Assembly (NCBI GenBank): GCA_023053685.1
Contig: JALIGW010000001.1
Coordinates: 66,097,740-66,161,739 of the forward strand
Direction of reading: 5' to 3'
Length of the DNA stretch: 64,000 nucleotides
From: Diadophis punctatus similis
Lineage: Eukaryota > Chordata > Lepidosauria > Squamata > Dipsadidae
Made by a program: the position numbers and the translations under genes. Under the pieces are notes generated by a model that was not told the DNA's origin, did not search any database, and saw only the letters and a program-made list of their open reading frames with translations. Shown piece by piece: positions 1 to 10,535 of the stretch (positions within the stretch are counted from its first letter, which is position 1; the number at the start of each line of letters is the position of its first letter).

Positions 1-440
1 TTTGTGTTTCTCCATCATAGGTGTAAGTCAATCACAAGTATGTATATCCACAGAGTGGGTCTCCTCCAGGTTCCGTCAACCAAACAATGTCGGCTGGCGG
101 GGCCTAGGGTGAGGGCCTTCTCGGTGGGGGGCCCTGCTCTCTGGAACCAACTCCCCCCAGAGATACGAATTGTCCCCACCTTGCTGGCCTTCCGAAAAGC
201 CGTGAAGACATGGCTCTTCCTGCAGGCGGGGTTTTGAGACAATTTCATCTTGGTCTCCCCTATGTATGTAAGATTTTGTATGCTTTTTAAATGTATTTTA
301 AATTGTTTTAAATTGTATTGTTTAGTGGTTCTTCAAATGTTGTACGCCGCCCTGAGTCCCCAGGGAGTAGGGCGGCATATAAGAATCCTAAATAAAATAA
401 AATAAATAAATAAATAAATAAATAAATAAAATAAATAAAT
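1..440 (+). mobile_element. L2/CR1-group LINE, 3' end (left-truncated by the window)
   Basis: Codes for the reverse-transcriptase C-terminal tail with GLLQVPS, RAFSVGGPALWNQLPPE and LLAFRKAVKTWLF. It is followed by a 3' end with GCCGCCCTGAGTCC, GGGCGGCATATAAGAAT and an AATAAA/AAATA tail. The same ending recurs at 7620, 19522 and 54330 in this window, so it is a family, not a gene. Confidence 0.8.
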
Positions 441-675
441 CTAGCACTAGCAGTTAGACTTATATACCACTTCACAGTGCTTTACAGCCCACTCTAAGCT
501 GTTTACAGAGTCAGCATATTGCCCCTAACAATCTGGGTCTTCATTTTACTGACCTCGGAAGGATGGAAGTCAACCTTGAGCCGGTGAGATTTGAACTGCC
601 AAACTGCTGGCAGCCGGCAGTCAGCAGAAGTAGCCTGCAGTACTGCAATCTAATCACTGCGCCACCACTAGCTTC
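441..675 (-). mobile_element. tRNA-derived squamate SINE
   Basis: Read on the minus strand: a tRNA-like head with a GCGCAGTG...TTAGATTG A-box region and a TTCAAATCTCACCGG B-box region, then GGTTGAC...CATCCTTCCGAGG, a conserved GACCCAGATTGTTAGGGG, and a GGTATATAAGTCTAA tail. At least four other copies of the family lie in this window. Confidence 0.75.
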
Positions 676-865
676 TAAATCAAACCACAATGGCTTTTCA
701 GAACTTGACCTTCATATGGTGGGATGCAGTGAGAGGATTTGGATTTATTTATTTTATTTATGTGTAAATAAACATATCCCAAACAGTAGAAAAATAAACA
801 GTGAGATTTACAAATAATTAAAAGAATTTATATATGGAGCAGTGTTTAGATTACAACAAGTCAAC

Positions 866-920
866 ATAATAGATTACACCCTGGAGAATAGGTCAAATTC
901 TCCAGGGTGTAATCTATTAT
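866..920. repeat. Perfect 24-bp inverted repeat, 7-nt loop
   Basis: Arms 866-889 and 897-920 are exact reverse complements (core TAGATTACACCCTGGAGAAT). The repeat lies 6 bp from the target duplication of the hAT at 934. No known family recognised. Confidence 0.9.
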
Positions 921-933
921 AAAAGGTATAGTG

Positions 934-1273
934 CAGGGGTCAGCAACCCGCGGCTCTGGAGCCGCATGTGGCTCTTTCATCCCTCTGCTGCGGCTCCCTG
1001 TCACTCAAAATAGGCGTCACAACCACCAATGTGCGATACCTGCCGGCACGTGATTTATTGAGCTTTTCAACCCCAGGTAGGACAACCATGGATAAATCCA
1101 AGAAAAGAAAAGTTTCAGAAAAAAACAGAATATTTAATTCAACTACATATGCTAGTTTTGTGGCCGCTCAAGAAATAGTCAGGCACAGGAAGGGTTTGTG
1201 GCTCCCAGTGTTTTCTTTTCTGTGAGAAACGGGTCCAAATGGCTCTTTGAGTGTTTAAGGTTGCCGACCCCTG
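934..1273 (+). mobile_element. hAT-type nonautonomous element, 340 bp
   Basis: Ends CAGGGGTCAGCAACC and GGTTGCCGACCCCTG are near-perfect terminal inverted repeats, flanked by an exact 8-bp duplication GTATAGTG (926-933, 1274-1281). It holds the first codons of a transposase-like frame (ATG at 1089, MDKSKKRKVSEK), which ends in stop codons after internal deletion. It is a deletion derivative of a ZBED/Charlie-like hAT (family assignment from memory). Confidence 0.88.
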
Positions 1274-2089
1274 GTATAGTGGGAAGGCTTAGAGTAATGT
1301 AGTCAATATTTGTGGAAGAGAAAGATGAAAAAGAATGAATCTGGCTTAGATGGTTCTAGAACAAACTCGCAGGTTTTTAAAGGTCATAGTTAGAACTAGA
1401 ATTTGGAAGCCTTATTGGATGTTTTGGTACAGTGATACAGACAAAGAAATAACAACCAATGAAAAGAGGGAACAACCTTTTCTGGACCAATAGCCACCTC
1501 CAGAATTTGAATGTGGACGAAGGACTGCACTACAAATGTAGCACACATGATTAAGTACTTTGTAGCTTTTCTTTCTATCACCTTAAAAATTGCAATGTGG
1601 TAACAGCTTTTGGATGTCCCTGGAAGCACATCCAAGATTTGGGAGGCCTGTGTATGACTGGAAGCCATGCACCTCTGAAACACAAGATTGTTTTACTTTG
1701 TTTCAGATGTGCAATGCAAAAAACTTGGGAGGCAAACTTTAAATGCACAAGAACGGAGTCATACCATTTTTGTCGGTACACGAATAAGCACCAGATTAGA
1801 CTTCTGCTGTTCAGTCTTCCTCAATCAGAACAGATTTATAAGCAAGAATGAGTCATATAATTACAAAAGTTAGCTGGGAAATTCTACAACATTCATCATG
1901 CCATTCTTTTTTTTCCCCATTTCCTGTATTACTCAGTTCCTTGCCAAAAAGCAAATAAATGAAATTAAAATTATAAATTCTTTGAAAAACACATTCTGTG
2001 ATGGAAAAAGTGCATATAATGTAAAAAAAAAAATCTATGAGACGAATTTATCTAGTTTCTTTCTACTAACAGAAAGATTTCATTAGCAC

Positions 2090-2607
2090 TGTTAGAACCC
2101 TGTTCAAACAATTGGGTGTATTAATATATGATTAAGCCACAAATCATTGTTATGTGTATATTGCTTTAAATGCATTGTGGATGATCACTATATAAGCAAG
2201 CAAGAGAGCATGCTCAATGTGGTTGGTTGGTGGTTTATGGTTTATGGTTGGTGGTTGTGTTTGACGGTGTGTTCCGGATTGAAGATTCTCTGTGCTGCTT
2301 TACTGGATGAGTAGATTACTTTATGGCTGTGTGAAATTACTGTGAGAAGAGAAGAGTAACTACTGTGATAGTATAGAATAGAGTGATAGCTGTAATCTTT
2401 GTGAGTTAAAACAAAGATAGGCAAGAAGAAGAAACTTCGCATTGACTGAATAACTGTGTATGACTTGGACTTCCTATTTAACTTTGCTACTATTCAAGTA
2501 AAACTATTTTGTACATACTAAAGATATTCTGTTTATTGACTGAATATCATTCATATCAAACTGCAACACCATTACTACAACACATTTTGCTGTGTATGTG
2601 CTTAACA
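2090..2607 (+). mobile_element. Solo LTR, 518 bp
   Basis: Begins TGTTAG, ends CTTAACA (TG...CA with TGTTA/TAACA ends), and is flanked by an exact 4-bp duplication GCAC (2086-2089 and 2608-2611). A TATATAAG box lies at 2189-2196. No internal retroelement genes lie beside it, so it looks like a recombined solo LTR. A 4-bp duplication fits Gypsy or gammaretrovirus-like elements; which one cannot be told. Confidence 0.6.
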
Positions 2608-2984
2608 GCACAATAACTCCTTAACAAGCACTCCAAGGGTGAGGGATTCAGCAATTCCCCCTTTCTCTGCAGCACCAAAACCTTTTTTCTTCTTCAATCC
2701 TCCAGAGCAGATCTGAGATATAAAGGCGTTGAAGTGCAACATGGAAATCACAGAATAGTTTCCCCTTCCCTATTCACCTTTGGCTAATAGAGAGGACTTA
2801 CTGGATATTACCCAATATTGATATGATTAAGGTTATATTCAGAAGATAACAGGAGTGCTAGCTTTTCTATTTAGCTAAGATAACAGTGACTGTTCTAGCT
2901 GACAGCGACTATTTGTTTTTTGTGCTCAAGAACAAATAAAGCTAGATAATGGGCTGAAGGGATTATTCATAGGAAGAAGAGCAG

Positions 2985-3430
2985 ACAATGTCATGAAGTC
3001 TAAGGACATTTCAGTAACAGAATAATTAAAGCAGTGGTCTTGCCAGTGATAATACACAACTGTGAAAGCCAGAGACTAAGAAAAAGAAGATAGAAAACTC
3101 TGATTTACCGATTTGGGGAAAGTTATTAGAAATGCCACAGAAGGTAAGAAGAATGGACCAATCGGTTCTTGATGAAATGAAGTCTAATATTCCTTTGAGA
3201 TAATGAACAGCAAGCAGAAACTCACATACTGTACAGTACTTTGGCCATGTGATGCAGACAGGGGATGGACTAACAAAAAAACAATTGCAATAAGTAGAAG
3301 AAGAGAAAGATCACAGATAGATGGTGCGATTGAGACACAGAGATTACCAAAGTGCCCTTGGAAGAGAAGAATAATGAAATATTGTCAGAGGCTACTCAAC
3401 ATGGTATTTGTCCAAGAGTCACCAGGGGTA
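2985..3430 (+). mobile_element. Old RTE/BovB LINE fragment
   Basis: Broken frames resemble the BovB reverse-transcriptase C-terminus: a HNCES-RLRK motif (cf. YGCESWTIRK), a TNRFLMK stretch, YFGHVM-like text near 3240 (a TTTGGCCATGTGATGCAG string) and then GDGLTKKTIAISRRRE. Several stop codons and indels. Orientation is plus. Confidence 0.6.
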
Positions 3431-5672
3431 GAACTTGCCTCAGTGTTACCTTCCAACCTAAACTGGGTTTGTATATGCAGTATGTACACCAAAGTAAGTA
3501 AAAGTGTTCTTGTTTTTTTTTTTAAATAATGCATGGCTATTGTTACTTGCCATATGCAAAATGCTCTGAAAAATTGTCAGATGAGAAAAGATAGCATTGA
3601 TGGCAAAGCTTGGAAAGAATCATTATACTTCTAATAATGATACACACACTTGTTAATGCAAAATGGAAAGTTCAGTAATGATACAATCCCTGTTGTTTCA
3701 ATTATCTTTTTTGTTAAATTTAAAAACCTAACAATCTTATCGGGAGCTCAAAACAGCATACACTGTACTATTTTCCTACTTTTCTCTACAACTCCAAAAG
3801 TGAACAGAAATTGGATTGTTGTCAGAGAGAGACTGGGCTAAAATCACCCAGTGGGCTTTCATAAACTAATGGGAAAGTTAAATATATCACGCAGAAATAT
3901 TACTGTTGAGTTACAAAATTCTACTCATCATGTAAAGATTCCTAGTATCCAAAGAATGACCACAAGGATATTATTTTGGTATTCACCACAATATATCTGC
4001 TGATTTCTTTAAAAAAATTTTTTTAAAACAAATATTTAAAAAACATTTTTGCATTCATATTTTATACACATTTCCAATTAAGTGATTAATAATCTGACCC
4101 ATTGGGATCCCTCATTATGAAAACATGGCATAATAAATGCTGTGGTTTCTAAGGTTAGGCTCTTATTAGCTCTTGAGAATTAACAACAGAACTGAGCAAT
4201 CTAGAGCTAGGAATGGGATTGAAAGACTACATTTCAATTAATACTCCAGATGCTAACATGGATTCTGAAAACTGCAGATGCTTTCACTGTAGACTAAAGA
4301 CCCTTTGTTTTAATAGCTACTACAGCTGGATTCTGTCCACCCCAGTCCTTAATCATCTACAGGATTTTTGCTTCTAGGACTTGCAAACTAGGCAGCTCTA
4401 CTTCTAGCTTATAAAGCCATGTATTTTGCTCCCCATCCCAATTTTAATCTTTATTTCAGTCATGGTGTAACACAAAATTGTACCCATATCTCTGTACTAT
4501 TTACTGCTGCTTCTTTCTTTTTAAAAAAAGCTAATAATTTTACTGTTTTTAAAATTTGTAGTGCAGTACAATGAAATAAATGTAAAATATCATTTTTAAA
4601 AAATTCAGTTACTGAATTTTTATTCTGCTTTTCCATCTGAAAATTGATGTTCAAGGAAGTTGAAAATGAAAATACAAACAAAAATGAAAAAACAGTGCAA
4701 TAATTAAAAATAATAAAACTTAATCATACAATAAAAACATTCTTTGTTCGATGTTTTCATTCAGTTGTTAGACAAACAGTATGCCACATAGATGTATAAA
4801 ATAAATGGACAATTTCTTATCACTATTTCTTCCTACCTATTTAAAAATAGACATTCTGAAGTAACTTATATTTTATGCCACTTGATACATGTCTTTTAAA
4901 ACAAACGAATACATTTAGGTTCAACAATGATCAACAGCCACTGAGTTTCTTAGCAGCATGCACTCAAAAATTCTCCATTTTTTTCAACGCTTCATATACT
5001 ACCCCATACTTTAGAATCTGAATCCACACCATGGTATGTTACTGATGTACTTTACACGCTATTTTCACGCATAGATCCCATTCACATGTAATGTCAAGCC
5101 AAATTTGATGTTACTGGAAAACATTTAGGTGGTTCTTCAACTATTGGACCCATCTATTTTCCTAATCTCAAATAATATCATAATCCCTACTCGCTGCAGC
5201 CACAAACACACATTCTGCAGTTTTACACAAGCAGCTTGGCAGCAAGAATCCCAAACTGGATTCTCAATTCACAAACAAGCAATTAAAAATTGCTCCATCA
5301 CCCCCATTTAAGAACCACTACCCTAAAATATGATTATATCGCCAAACCACAATCTAAATTGAAAGCAACATGTAAACCATGGTTCCCAATTTTGGTTTGT
5401 CCCAAACCAAAGGTTCCCCAGTAGCTGGGGAAACTATGTGTTCTATTTAGCAACCACACTTGATTGCTAAATTGAAACTCAGTGAGGTTCAATGTCAGAG
5501 AAAAAGATATATAAGCTTAATTTTGTTCACCATAGTTTAATGATAGGACTAACCAGCCAAACCTTAGTATTTTATATGTAACAAGTGTTCAGTCTTGGAT
5601 GCCTCTTCAGACTGACAAGCATTTTATACCACCCATGTTGTTAGAGGTACTGAGAATATTTTTGGGCAAAGT

Positions 5673-5737
5673 TCAACATACTATAAAGAAAGGCAATGAG
5701 ACTGTCTCTGTCATTGCCTTTCTTTATAGTATGTTGA
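5673..5737. repeat. Perfect 27-bp hairpin, 11-nt loop
   Basis: Arms 5673-5699 and 5711-5737 are exact reverse complements (CAACATACTATAAAGAAAGG in the left arm). Total length of 65 nt is similar to a pre-microRNA, but perfect pairing is more typical of a young foldback. No flanking duplication was seen. Confidence 0.9.
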
Positions 5738-6674
5738 CCTAATCTGCCTTATATCCTGCACAGGAATAGCATTATTCTATTTGAAAAGAGAATCAAAAAG
5801 CAACTAACAAGGACAATGTTAGGACCGCAATATACTAAAATTTCCTGAATCAGCAACCAAAATGTTAGGTTTGTGCAATAAAACATTAAAATATATGGCA
5901 TTCTGCTTTGTATCATTCCTGGCATTACAAATCGGTATGAATCTCCACTGAAATCAACTAGATTTTTCTAAATCCTGGTCAATTAATTTCCAGGTGGGAA
6001 ATAATACAGGACATAAATATCAATATTCTTTTGAAAACCAGTTGTCTAAAATCTGACAGATATACTGTTTGAATGTTCTAATTGGAAGCAGACCAAGTTC
6101 ATTTATTGTAATAATACCTTTCATTACATTTTTAAATGTCCATTTTATCTGGATATCTGACATATAATATCTGTGGTGCTCACAGTGCATTCAAAGCACA
6201 TGTTTTTAAGCTGGTGCCCATTCCATTCATAGGAATACAGAGTTAAACAATTCCTAGACAATGATTTTCAGGAATGTTTCATTTAGCTCCAATGAGTTTT
6301 TACATTTACTTATCCAAACATTAAACCACATTAAAGATTAAACTAAACATTAAACACTCAAAGAGTGCTATTATTCTTCAGTTTTGCCACTGCTCTATCC
6401 AATCTTGTGGGTTCATAGGAAAATGTGTGGGTCCATAGGAAAGTACAGTGCTGCCATACTGTGCACATAATCATAAGCAGATTTTGAGTAATTCTATTCT
6501 TTTTTTGCACTTTAGAAGAAATATCAAGAGCAATGAAGAAGATACCTAATAGTCTGGCTTACAGAGAACATATGATAGATCCTTCAGGAAAAATGTTGAA
6601 ACAAAAATCCCAAGTGCATGAACAGCTAAATCCAACAGGATTAACAAGAGCAAATAAGGATTCACCAAACTTAC

Positions 6675-6842
6675 CTACTCGGAAGTTGGGAGCTGTCAAG
6701 GTGTCAGCAGCATGTCCGTTTTCACTAATCAGTGTTGTTGTATTTCCTTTCTCACAGCTGTTTTGACAGGTGCCTTTTTTACAAGTCACTTTACAAATGC
6801 TGGGTGTAAAAACCACCTTGATGCGTCCTGTGTGATTTCCCA
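6675..6842 (-). CDS. LTBP1: LTBP1 internal exon (long isoform): four-cysteine segment
   Basis: In the long transcript the exon is 168 nt. TG completes Met with the A from the upstream exon, 55 full codons follow, and a final G opens the next codon (phase 1, as expected before an EGF exon). The peptide begins [18 protein letters not shown], has four cysteines in the pattern C-x3-C-x4-C-x3-C, then [19 protein letters not shown] and ends NFRV. NHT and NTT are N-glycosylation sequons. The match to vertebrate LTBP1 just upstream of its second EGF-like domain is almost exact from memory. The acceptor CTCCCAG is at 6843 and the donor GTAAGT at 6669-6674. The next exon (EGF2) was not found in 1-6674. 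Confidence 0.97.
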
Positions 6843-6897
6843 CTGGGAGCAGAGGCAAAGAAAAAAAGAAAAACAAATAGATCACTTTGGTAGCCAT
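6675..6897 (-). CDS. LTBP1: LTBP1 short isoform (LTBP1S) alternative first coding exon with signal peptide
   Basis: Reading through the long-isoform acceptor in frame leads back to an ATG at 6897-6895. The added 18 codons plus the acceptor triplet encode [20 protein letters not shown], a typical secretory signal peptide that runs directly into NHTGRIKV. The mammalian short form begins with a very similar leader at the same junction (MDTK...LFFFSLPLL, recalled). An in-frame TAA lies six codons upstream of the ATG, so this is the first possible start. The start context is mediocre (T at -3, G at +4). The signal core is encoded by TTT/TTC/TCT/CTG codons that also form the pyrimidine tract of the long-form acceptor. 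Known biology: the two LTBP1 forms use independent promoters. The short-form promoter and 5'UTR should therefore lie at higher coordinates, but no promoter element is clear enough to mark. Confidence 0.9.
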
Positions 6898-7400
6898 TGA
6901 CTTCTTTCCAATGATTTAGAGATAAAGAAAGTTTTGAAAAGCAACAAGTTCTAAATGGAACAGGGCAGCCGTCAGTCAGTGTTCTCTCCTCAACATCCAG
7001 TGATGCCTCTGAAACAGGAGTAGGAAGCTTAGCAAACAGGATGCCGGGATTCACTCCAAATCCACATTCAAAATCAAGTCACTGGAGTGGGATTAGAAAT
7101 CACAATGCTGCACTTTATTCACAGTCAAAGAGCAATACCAAGGATCTTGACAGCTTCAAAAGCCAACCCTGACGCACAGATGTAATGTAAAATGACTAAG
7201 TATTCACCTAGAGGGTGAATAAACTCTTTCTCCCCTGCATACTTTTCCTGATTCTACACTTATTAAGTCACTATTTGTAGCCCGTCCCCTGGAAATGTTT
7301 CAGGCATGCCGCATGTCTGAAAACATCTGTCTCAAATCTCCTGGCACCCTGGTCTGAACAAATCCTCTGACGCAGCTGCCGGGACCCTTTATTTTATTTA
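6898..7400 (-). promoter_or_regulatory. LTBP1: Presumed 5'UTR and promoter region of LTBP1S
   Basis: This is placed by position only: it lies directly upstream of the short-isoform ATG, and the interval up to the next repeat (L2 at about 7620) holds no recognisable transposon. I see no TATA box or CpG cluster. A TTAGTCA heptamer (AP-1-like, minus strand, near 7193) is present but could be chance. Transcription start was not determined. Confidence 0.35.
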
Positions 7401-7619
7401 TTTTTTCCACAGATTCTTGGAACAGTCGCTCCATGTGGATGTACATATTCTAGGTTTCATTTTATTCTTAGCTTCTGACATGTACACCAGGATTTCAATT
7501 GAAGGTGGTGACTCAACAGTATTACAGATCAGGAATGGACAAATCCTACCCATTTTGCAAAGTTCAGTTCTAAGCATTTTTTGACCAATTATGTCATTAT
7601 TTTTTGCTTAGAAAAAGTT

Positions 7620-8052
7620 ACTGTATTTATTTATTTATTTATTTATTTATTATTTGTTCTTCTATGCCGCCCTACTCCCGAGGGACTCAGGGCGGCGTAC
7701 AACTATTTTATAAGAACATCAATAATAAACAGTAATTTAAAAGCAACAGTTAAGAAAATATACAAAAGTTAAAAAAAATGTTCACAATCAGCCATACCAA
7801 GGGGGGAATTCAGATGGATTTAGTCTTTCCCCCCTGCTTGCAGGAAGAGCCATGTCTTGACGGCTTTCCGGAAGGCCAGCAGGGTGGGGATGGTTTGGGT
7901 CTCTGGGGGAAGTTGGTTCCAGAGCGCGGGGCCCCCCACAGAGAAGGCCCTCCCCCTAGGGCCCGCCAACCGGCATTGTTTGGCTGATGGGACCTGGAGG
8001 AGGCCCACTCTGTGGGCCCTAACCGGTCGAAGGGAAGTGTGAGGCAGAATGT
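7620..8052 (-). mobile_element. L2/CR1-group LINE, 3' end
   Basis: Minus-strand reading gives HTSLRPVRAHRVGLLQVPS, RGRAFSVGGPALWNQLPPE and AFRKAVKTWLFLQAGG, followed by the shared 3' end and a (TTTA)n tail at 7624-7655. 5'-truncated at about 8052. Confidence 0.8.
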
Positions 8053-8554
8053 ACAAAGCTGTGTGTACAAAGCTTGCATTTATTTTGTTAAGCAAGTGCT
8101 TTTGGACAAAACTGTTCATGTACACATTTTTCTCAACAGGTTTTTCTAATTCTTATGTAGCTTTTCCCTTTGTAAAACTATTTTTATATGCAACTTTCAG
8201 ACATTCTGATATAGAGCTTTGGGGTAAAGAACCCCAGGACAAAAATTGGAGATGCCAATCTATGTATTAGTGTGGGAAGATAATTTTGCTTAAAAGTGCA
8301 AACAAAACAAAATTCTCTCTAATTTCTATACTCCTTTTAGCATTCCAATTTTGTTGTTGTTGTTTAGTCACGAAGTCGTGTCCGACCATTGCGACCCCAT
8401 AGACAACGTTCCTCCAGGCCTTCCTGTCCTCTACCATCCCCAGAGTCCACTGCTTCAGTGACTCCATCCAGCCACCTCATTCTCTGCCGTCCCCTTCTTC
8501 TTTTGCCTTCAATCGTTCCCAGCATAGGGCTCTTCTCCAGTGAGTCCTTCCTTC

Positions 8555-8555
<1 letters not shown>

Positions 8556-8609
<54 letters not shown>

Positions 8610-8634
8610 AACAACAACAACAACAACAACAACA
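8556..8634. repeat. (TCA)n/(ACA)n trinucleotide tract at the CR1 3' end
   Basis: About 18 ATC/TCA units then about 8 ACA units. It lies exactly between the 3' end of the nested CR1 and the BovB ATGATGAG codons, so it probably grew from the CR1 tail plus the local ATGATG. Confidence 0.9.
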
Positions 8635-9090
8635 AGTTGGAAGGGACCTTGGAGGTCTTCTAGTCCAACCCCCTGCTTAGGCAAGAAACCCTACACCACT
8701 TCAGACAAATGGTTATCCAACATCTTCTTTAAAACTTCCAGTGTTGGAGCATTCACAACTTCTGGAGGCAAGCTGTTCCACTGATTAATTGTTCTAACTG
8801 TCAGGAAATTTCTCCTTAGTTCTAAGTTGCTTCTCTCCTTGTTTAGTTTCCATCCATTGCTGCTTGTTCTACCCTCAGGTGCTTTGGAGAATAGCTTGAC
8901 TCTCTCTTCTTTGTGGCAACCCCCGAGATATTGGAACACTGCTATCATGTCTCCCCTAGTCCTCCTTTTCATTAAACTAGACACACCCAGTTCCTGCAAC
9001 CGTTCTTCATGTTTTAGCCTCCAGTCCCCTAATCATCTTTGTTGCTCTTCTCTGTACTCTTTCTAGAGTCTCAACATCCTTTTTACATCG
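8635..9090 (-). mobile_element. CR1 LINE 3' fragment nested in BovB
   Basis: Minus-strand frame ends LRRNFLTVRTINQWNSLPPE-VVNAPTLEVLKKMLDNHL, the CR1 reverse-transcriptase C-terminus, after RTRGDMIAVFQYLGG. The untranslated end reads GGACTAGAAGACCTCCAAGG then GTCCCTTCCAACTTG. Confidence 0.85.
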
Positions 9091-9622
9091 TTAGGTGGCC
9101 AAACTATTTGAGTTTCATCTTCAGGATCTGGGCTTCCAAAAAGCAGTCAGGGTTGATCTCCTCTAGGACTGACCGGTTTGATCGCCTTGCAGTCCAAGGG
9201 ACTCGCAGGAGTTTTCTCCAGCACCATAGTTCAAAGGCCTCAATTCTTTGGCACTCAGCCTTCCTTATGGTCCAACTTTCACAGCCATACATTGCAACTG
9301 GGGAAACCATTCCAATTTACAAGAATGCAAATGTTCAGTTACATAATCAACTACCTTTATGTTTCAGTATATTGGGACCCCCCAAAAAAAGTCTGATATA
9401 AAAAATATCCTGTTATAAATAAGAATATGAAAAATCTATAAGAAGAAACTGTATTTAAAAAGGAGTCTATACTAACTTGAGGGCATTTAGCTGCTATTAT
9501 AATTAGCAGTATTTGACTGCTCAAGTCAATGATTCTGAACAATCACATAGATTTACTGAACTATTGTTATCATTTTCACAAATACAGCATTTCTTTTGCA
9601 TTTTTATCAGTAGCCTTTATTT

Positions 9623-9782
9623 AGGTAGAGTGGGTGCAGTGGCCTAGCAATTAAGATACCGTGTGCCTCAATGTATAGTCATGGCAGCCACATGACCATG
9701 GAAGCATCTTCGGACAACGCTACCTTCCTCGGCTAAGAAACGGAGATGAGTACCGCCTCCTAGAGGCGGATATGACCGGACA
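9623..9782 (+). mobile_element. tRNA-derived squamate SINE (second type)
   Basis: Contains GTGGGTGCAGTGGCCTAGCA, CACATGACCATGG, CGGACAACGCTACCTTC and CCTCGGCTAAGAAACGGAGA then a GAGCACCGCC-like stretch and GACCGGACAG. This order is the common squamate SINE with a CATGACCATGGA body. Boundaries approximate. Confidence 0.6.
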
Positions 9783-9920
9783 GATTAACAGAGTTGGAAG
9801 GGACCTTGCAGGTCATCTAGTCCAACCCCCGCCTAAGCAGGAGACCCTTACATCTGCCTCTACCTAGGATCAAACTCACAACCTCCTGATTGTGAGGCAG
9901 CTGAATAGGGGGACAGGGGA
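9783..9920 (-). mobile_element. tRNA-derived SINE with a CR1-like 3' tail
   Basis: Read on minus: a tRNA-like head (CAGCTGCCTCACAATCAGG, then GGTTGTGAGTTTGATCC, a B-box) joined to a tail GTTGGACTAGATGACCTGC and GGTCCCTTCCAACTCTGTT, the same 3' end as the CR1 at 8635. This suggests mobilisation by CR1. Confidence 0.6.
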
Positions 9921-10379
9921 AACCTTTACCTTCTATCATTTTTTTTATTCTGCCCTACAAGGGAAAATGGCTGGCTTATCTGTTGTTTGAATGATTCCTG
10001 GTGAAATATTAAGAACAATGCTTAAAGACGTAGAGAATGTTTCCTAACTTCAGAAGAACATCATTAAATATTATTTTTGGCTGTTAGCAAAGAGCAAATG
10101 GAAATGTGAAAGAAAACTGTATGTCAGTTGATGTTTCTACAAACACCAGCATTATTTTGCCTATCAGATATACAGCAAATGCCCCCAATGTATAATTTAT
10201 TTATTTGTTAAATTTATTTGCCACTATTTCGTTCTGAGGCTACTCTAGGCAGCTTACAATTCAGGAGTAGCCTTCCAACTCTGTCCTATATATATTTCCT
10301 TTTACCAGGGTTAAAAATCTGGGAACTCCCCAGTACTATTATTCACATTTGTACATTGTTTATTTAAAGGAAGGTGATG

Positions 10380-10535
10380 CCCTCGTGAGAGCTAGTTTTG
10401 CATAGACACCAGGAAAACTGTGAGTGTGAGTCTTCCCTTGGGCAACAAATAAACTGGATGACGTTGGGCCAATCACTCTCTCTCCGCCCAAGTAAGAAGA
10501 CAAAGGCAAGTCACTTCCGAAATCTTGCCAAGAAA
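10380..10535 (+). mobile_element. Sauria/CORE-type SINE fragment
   Basis: Contains GAGTGTGAGTCTTCCCTTGG and GACGTTGGGCCAATCACTCT, which match the middle part of the SINE at 55978. Head and tail are worn. Confidence 0.4.

Larger units (their letters stand above)
1..6674 (-). other. LTBP1: LTBP1 intron downstream of the four-cysteine exon (partial)
   Basis: AT-rich intron. It holds an L2 end, a SINE, two perfect hairpins, a hAT derivative, a solo LTR and an old BovB fragment, all listed separately. In 1282-2085, 3450-5670 and 5740-6674 I see no gene, RNA gene or recognisable repeat. The EGF2 exon of LTBP1 was looked for on the minus strand and not seen. Confidence 0.8.
8352..9307 (-). mobile_element. 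5'-truncated BovB LINE, interrupted by a CR1
   Basis: The two BovB parts (9091-9307 and 8352-8555) read VAMYGCESWTIRKAE, AFELWCWRKLLRVPWTARRS and KDSLEK-MLGTIEGKRRRGRQ-RMRWLDG. The 3' end is the BovB ACTAAACAACAACAA tail. The composite is flanked by an 11-bp duplication CATTCCAATTT (8341-8351 and 9308-9318), which fixes the original BovB insertion. A nested CR1 plus simple repeats occupies about 8556-9090. Frames carry shifts and stops. Confidence 0.85.

Noticed and set aside
968..1225. 85-codon frame as a host gene
   Set aside because: It lies entirely inside the hAT element at 934-1273. MDKSKKRKVSEK is a transposase remnant.
8364..8784. Frames with poly-Met, poly-Ile or poly-Thr
   Set aside because: Translation of the (TCA)n/(ACA)n microsatellite within BovB and CR1 remains.
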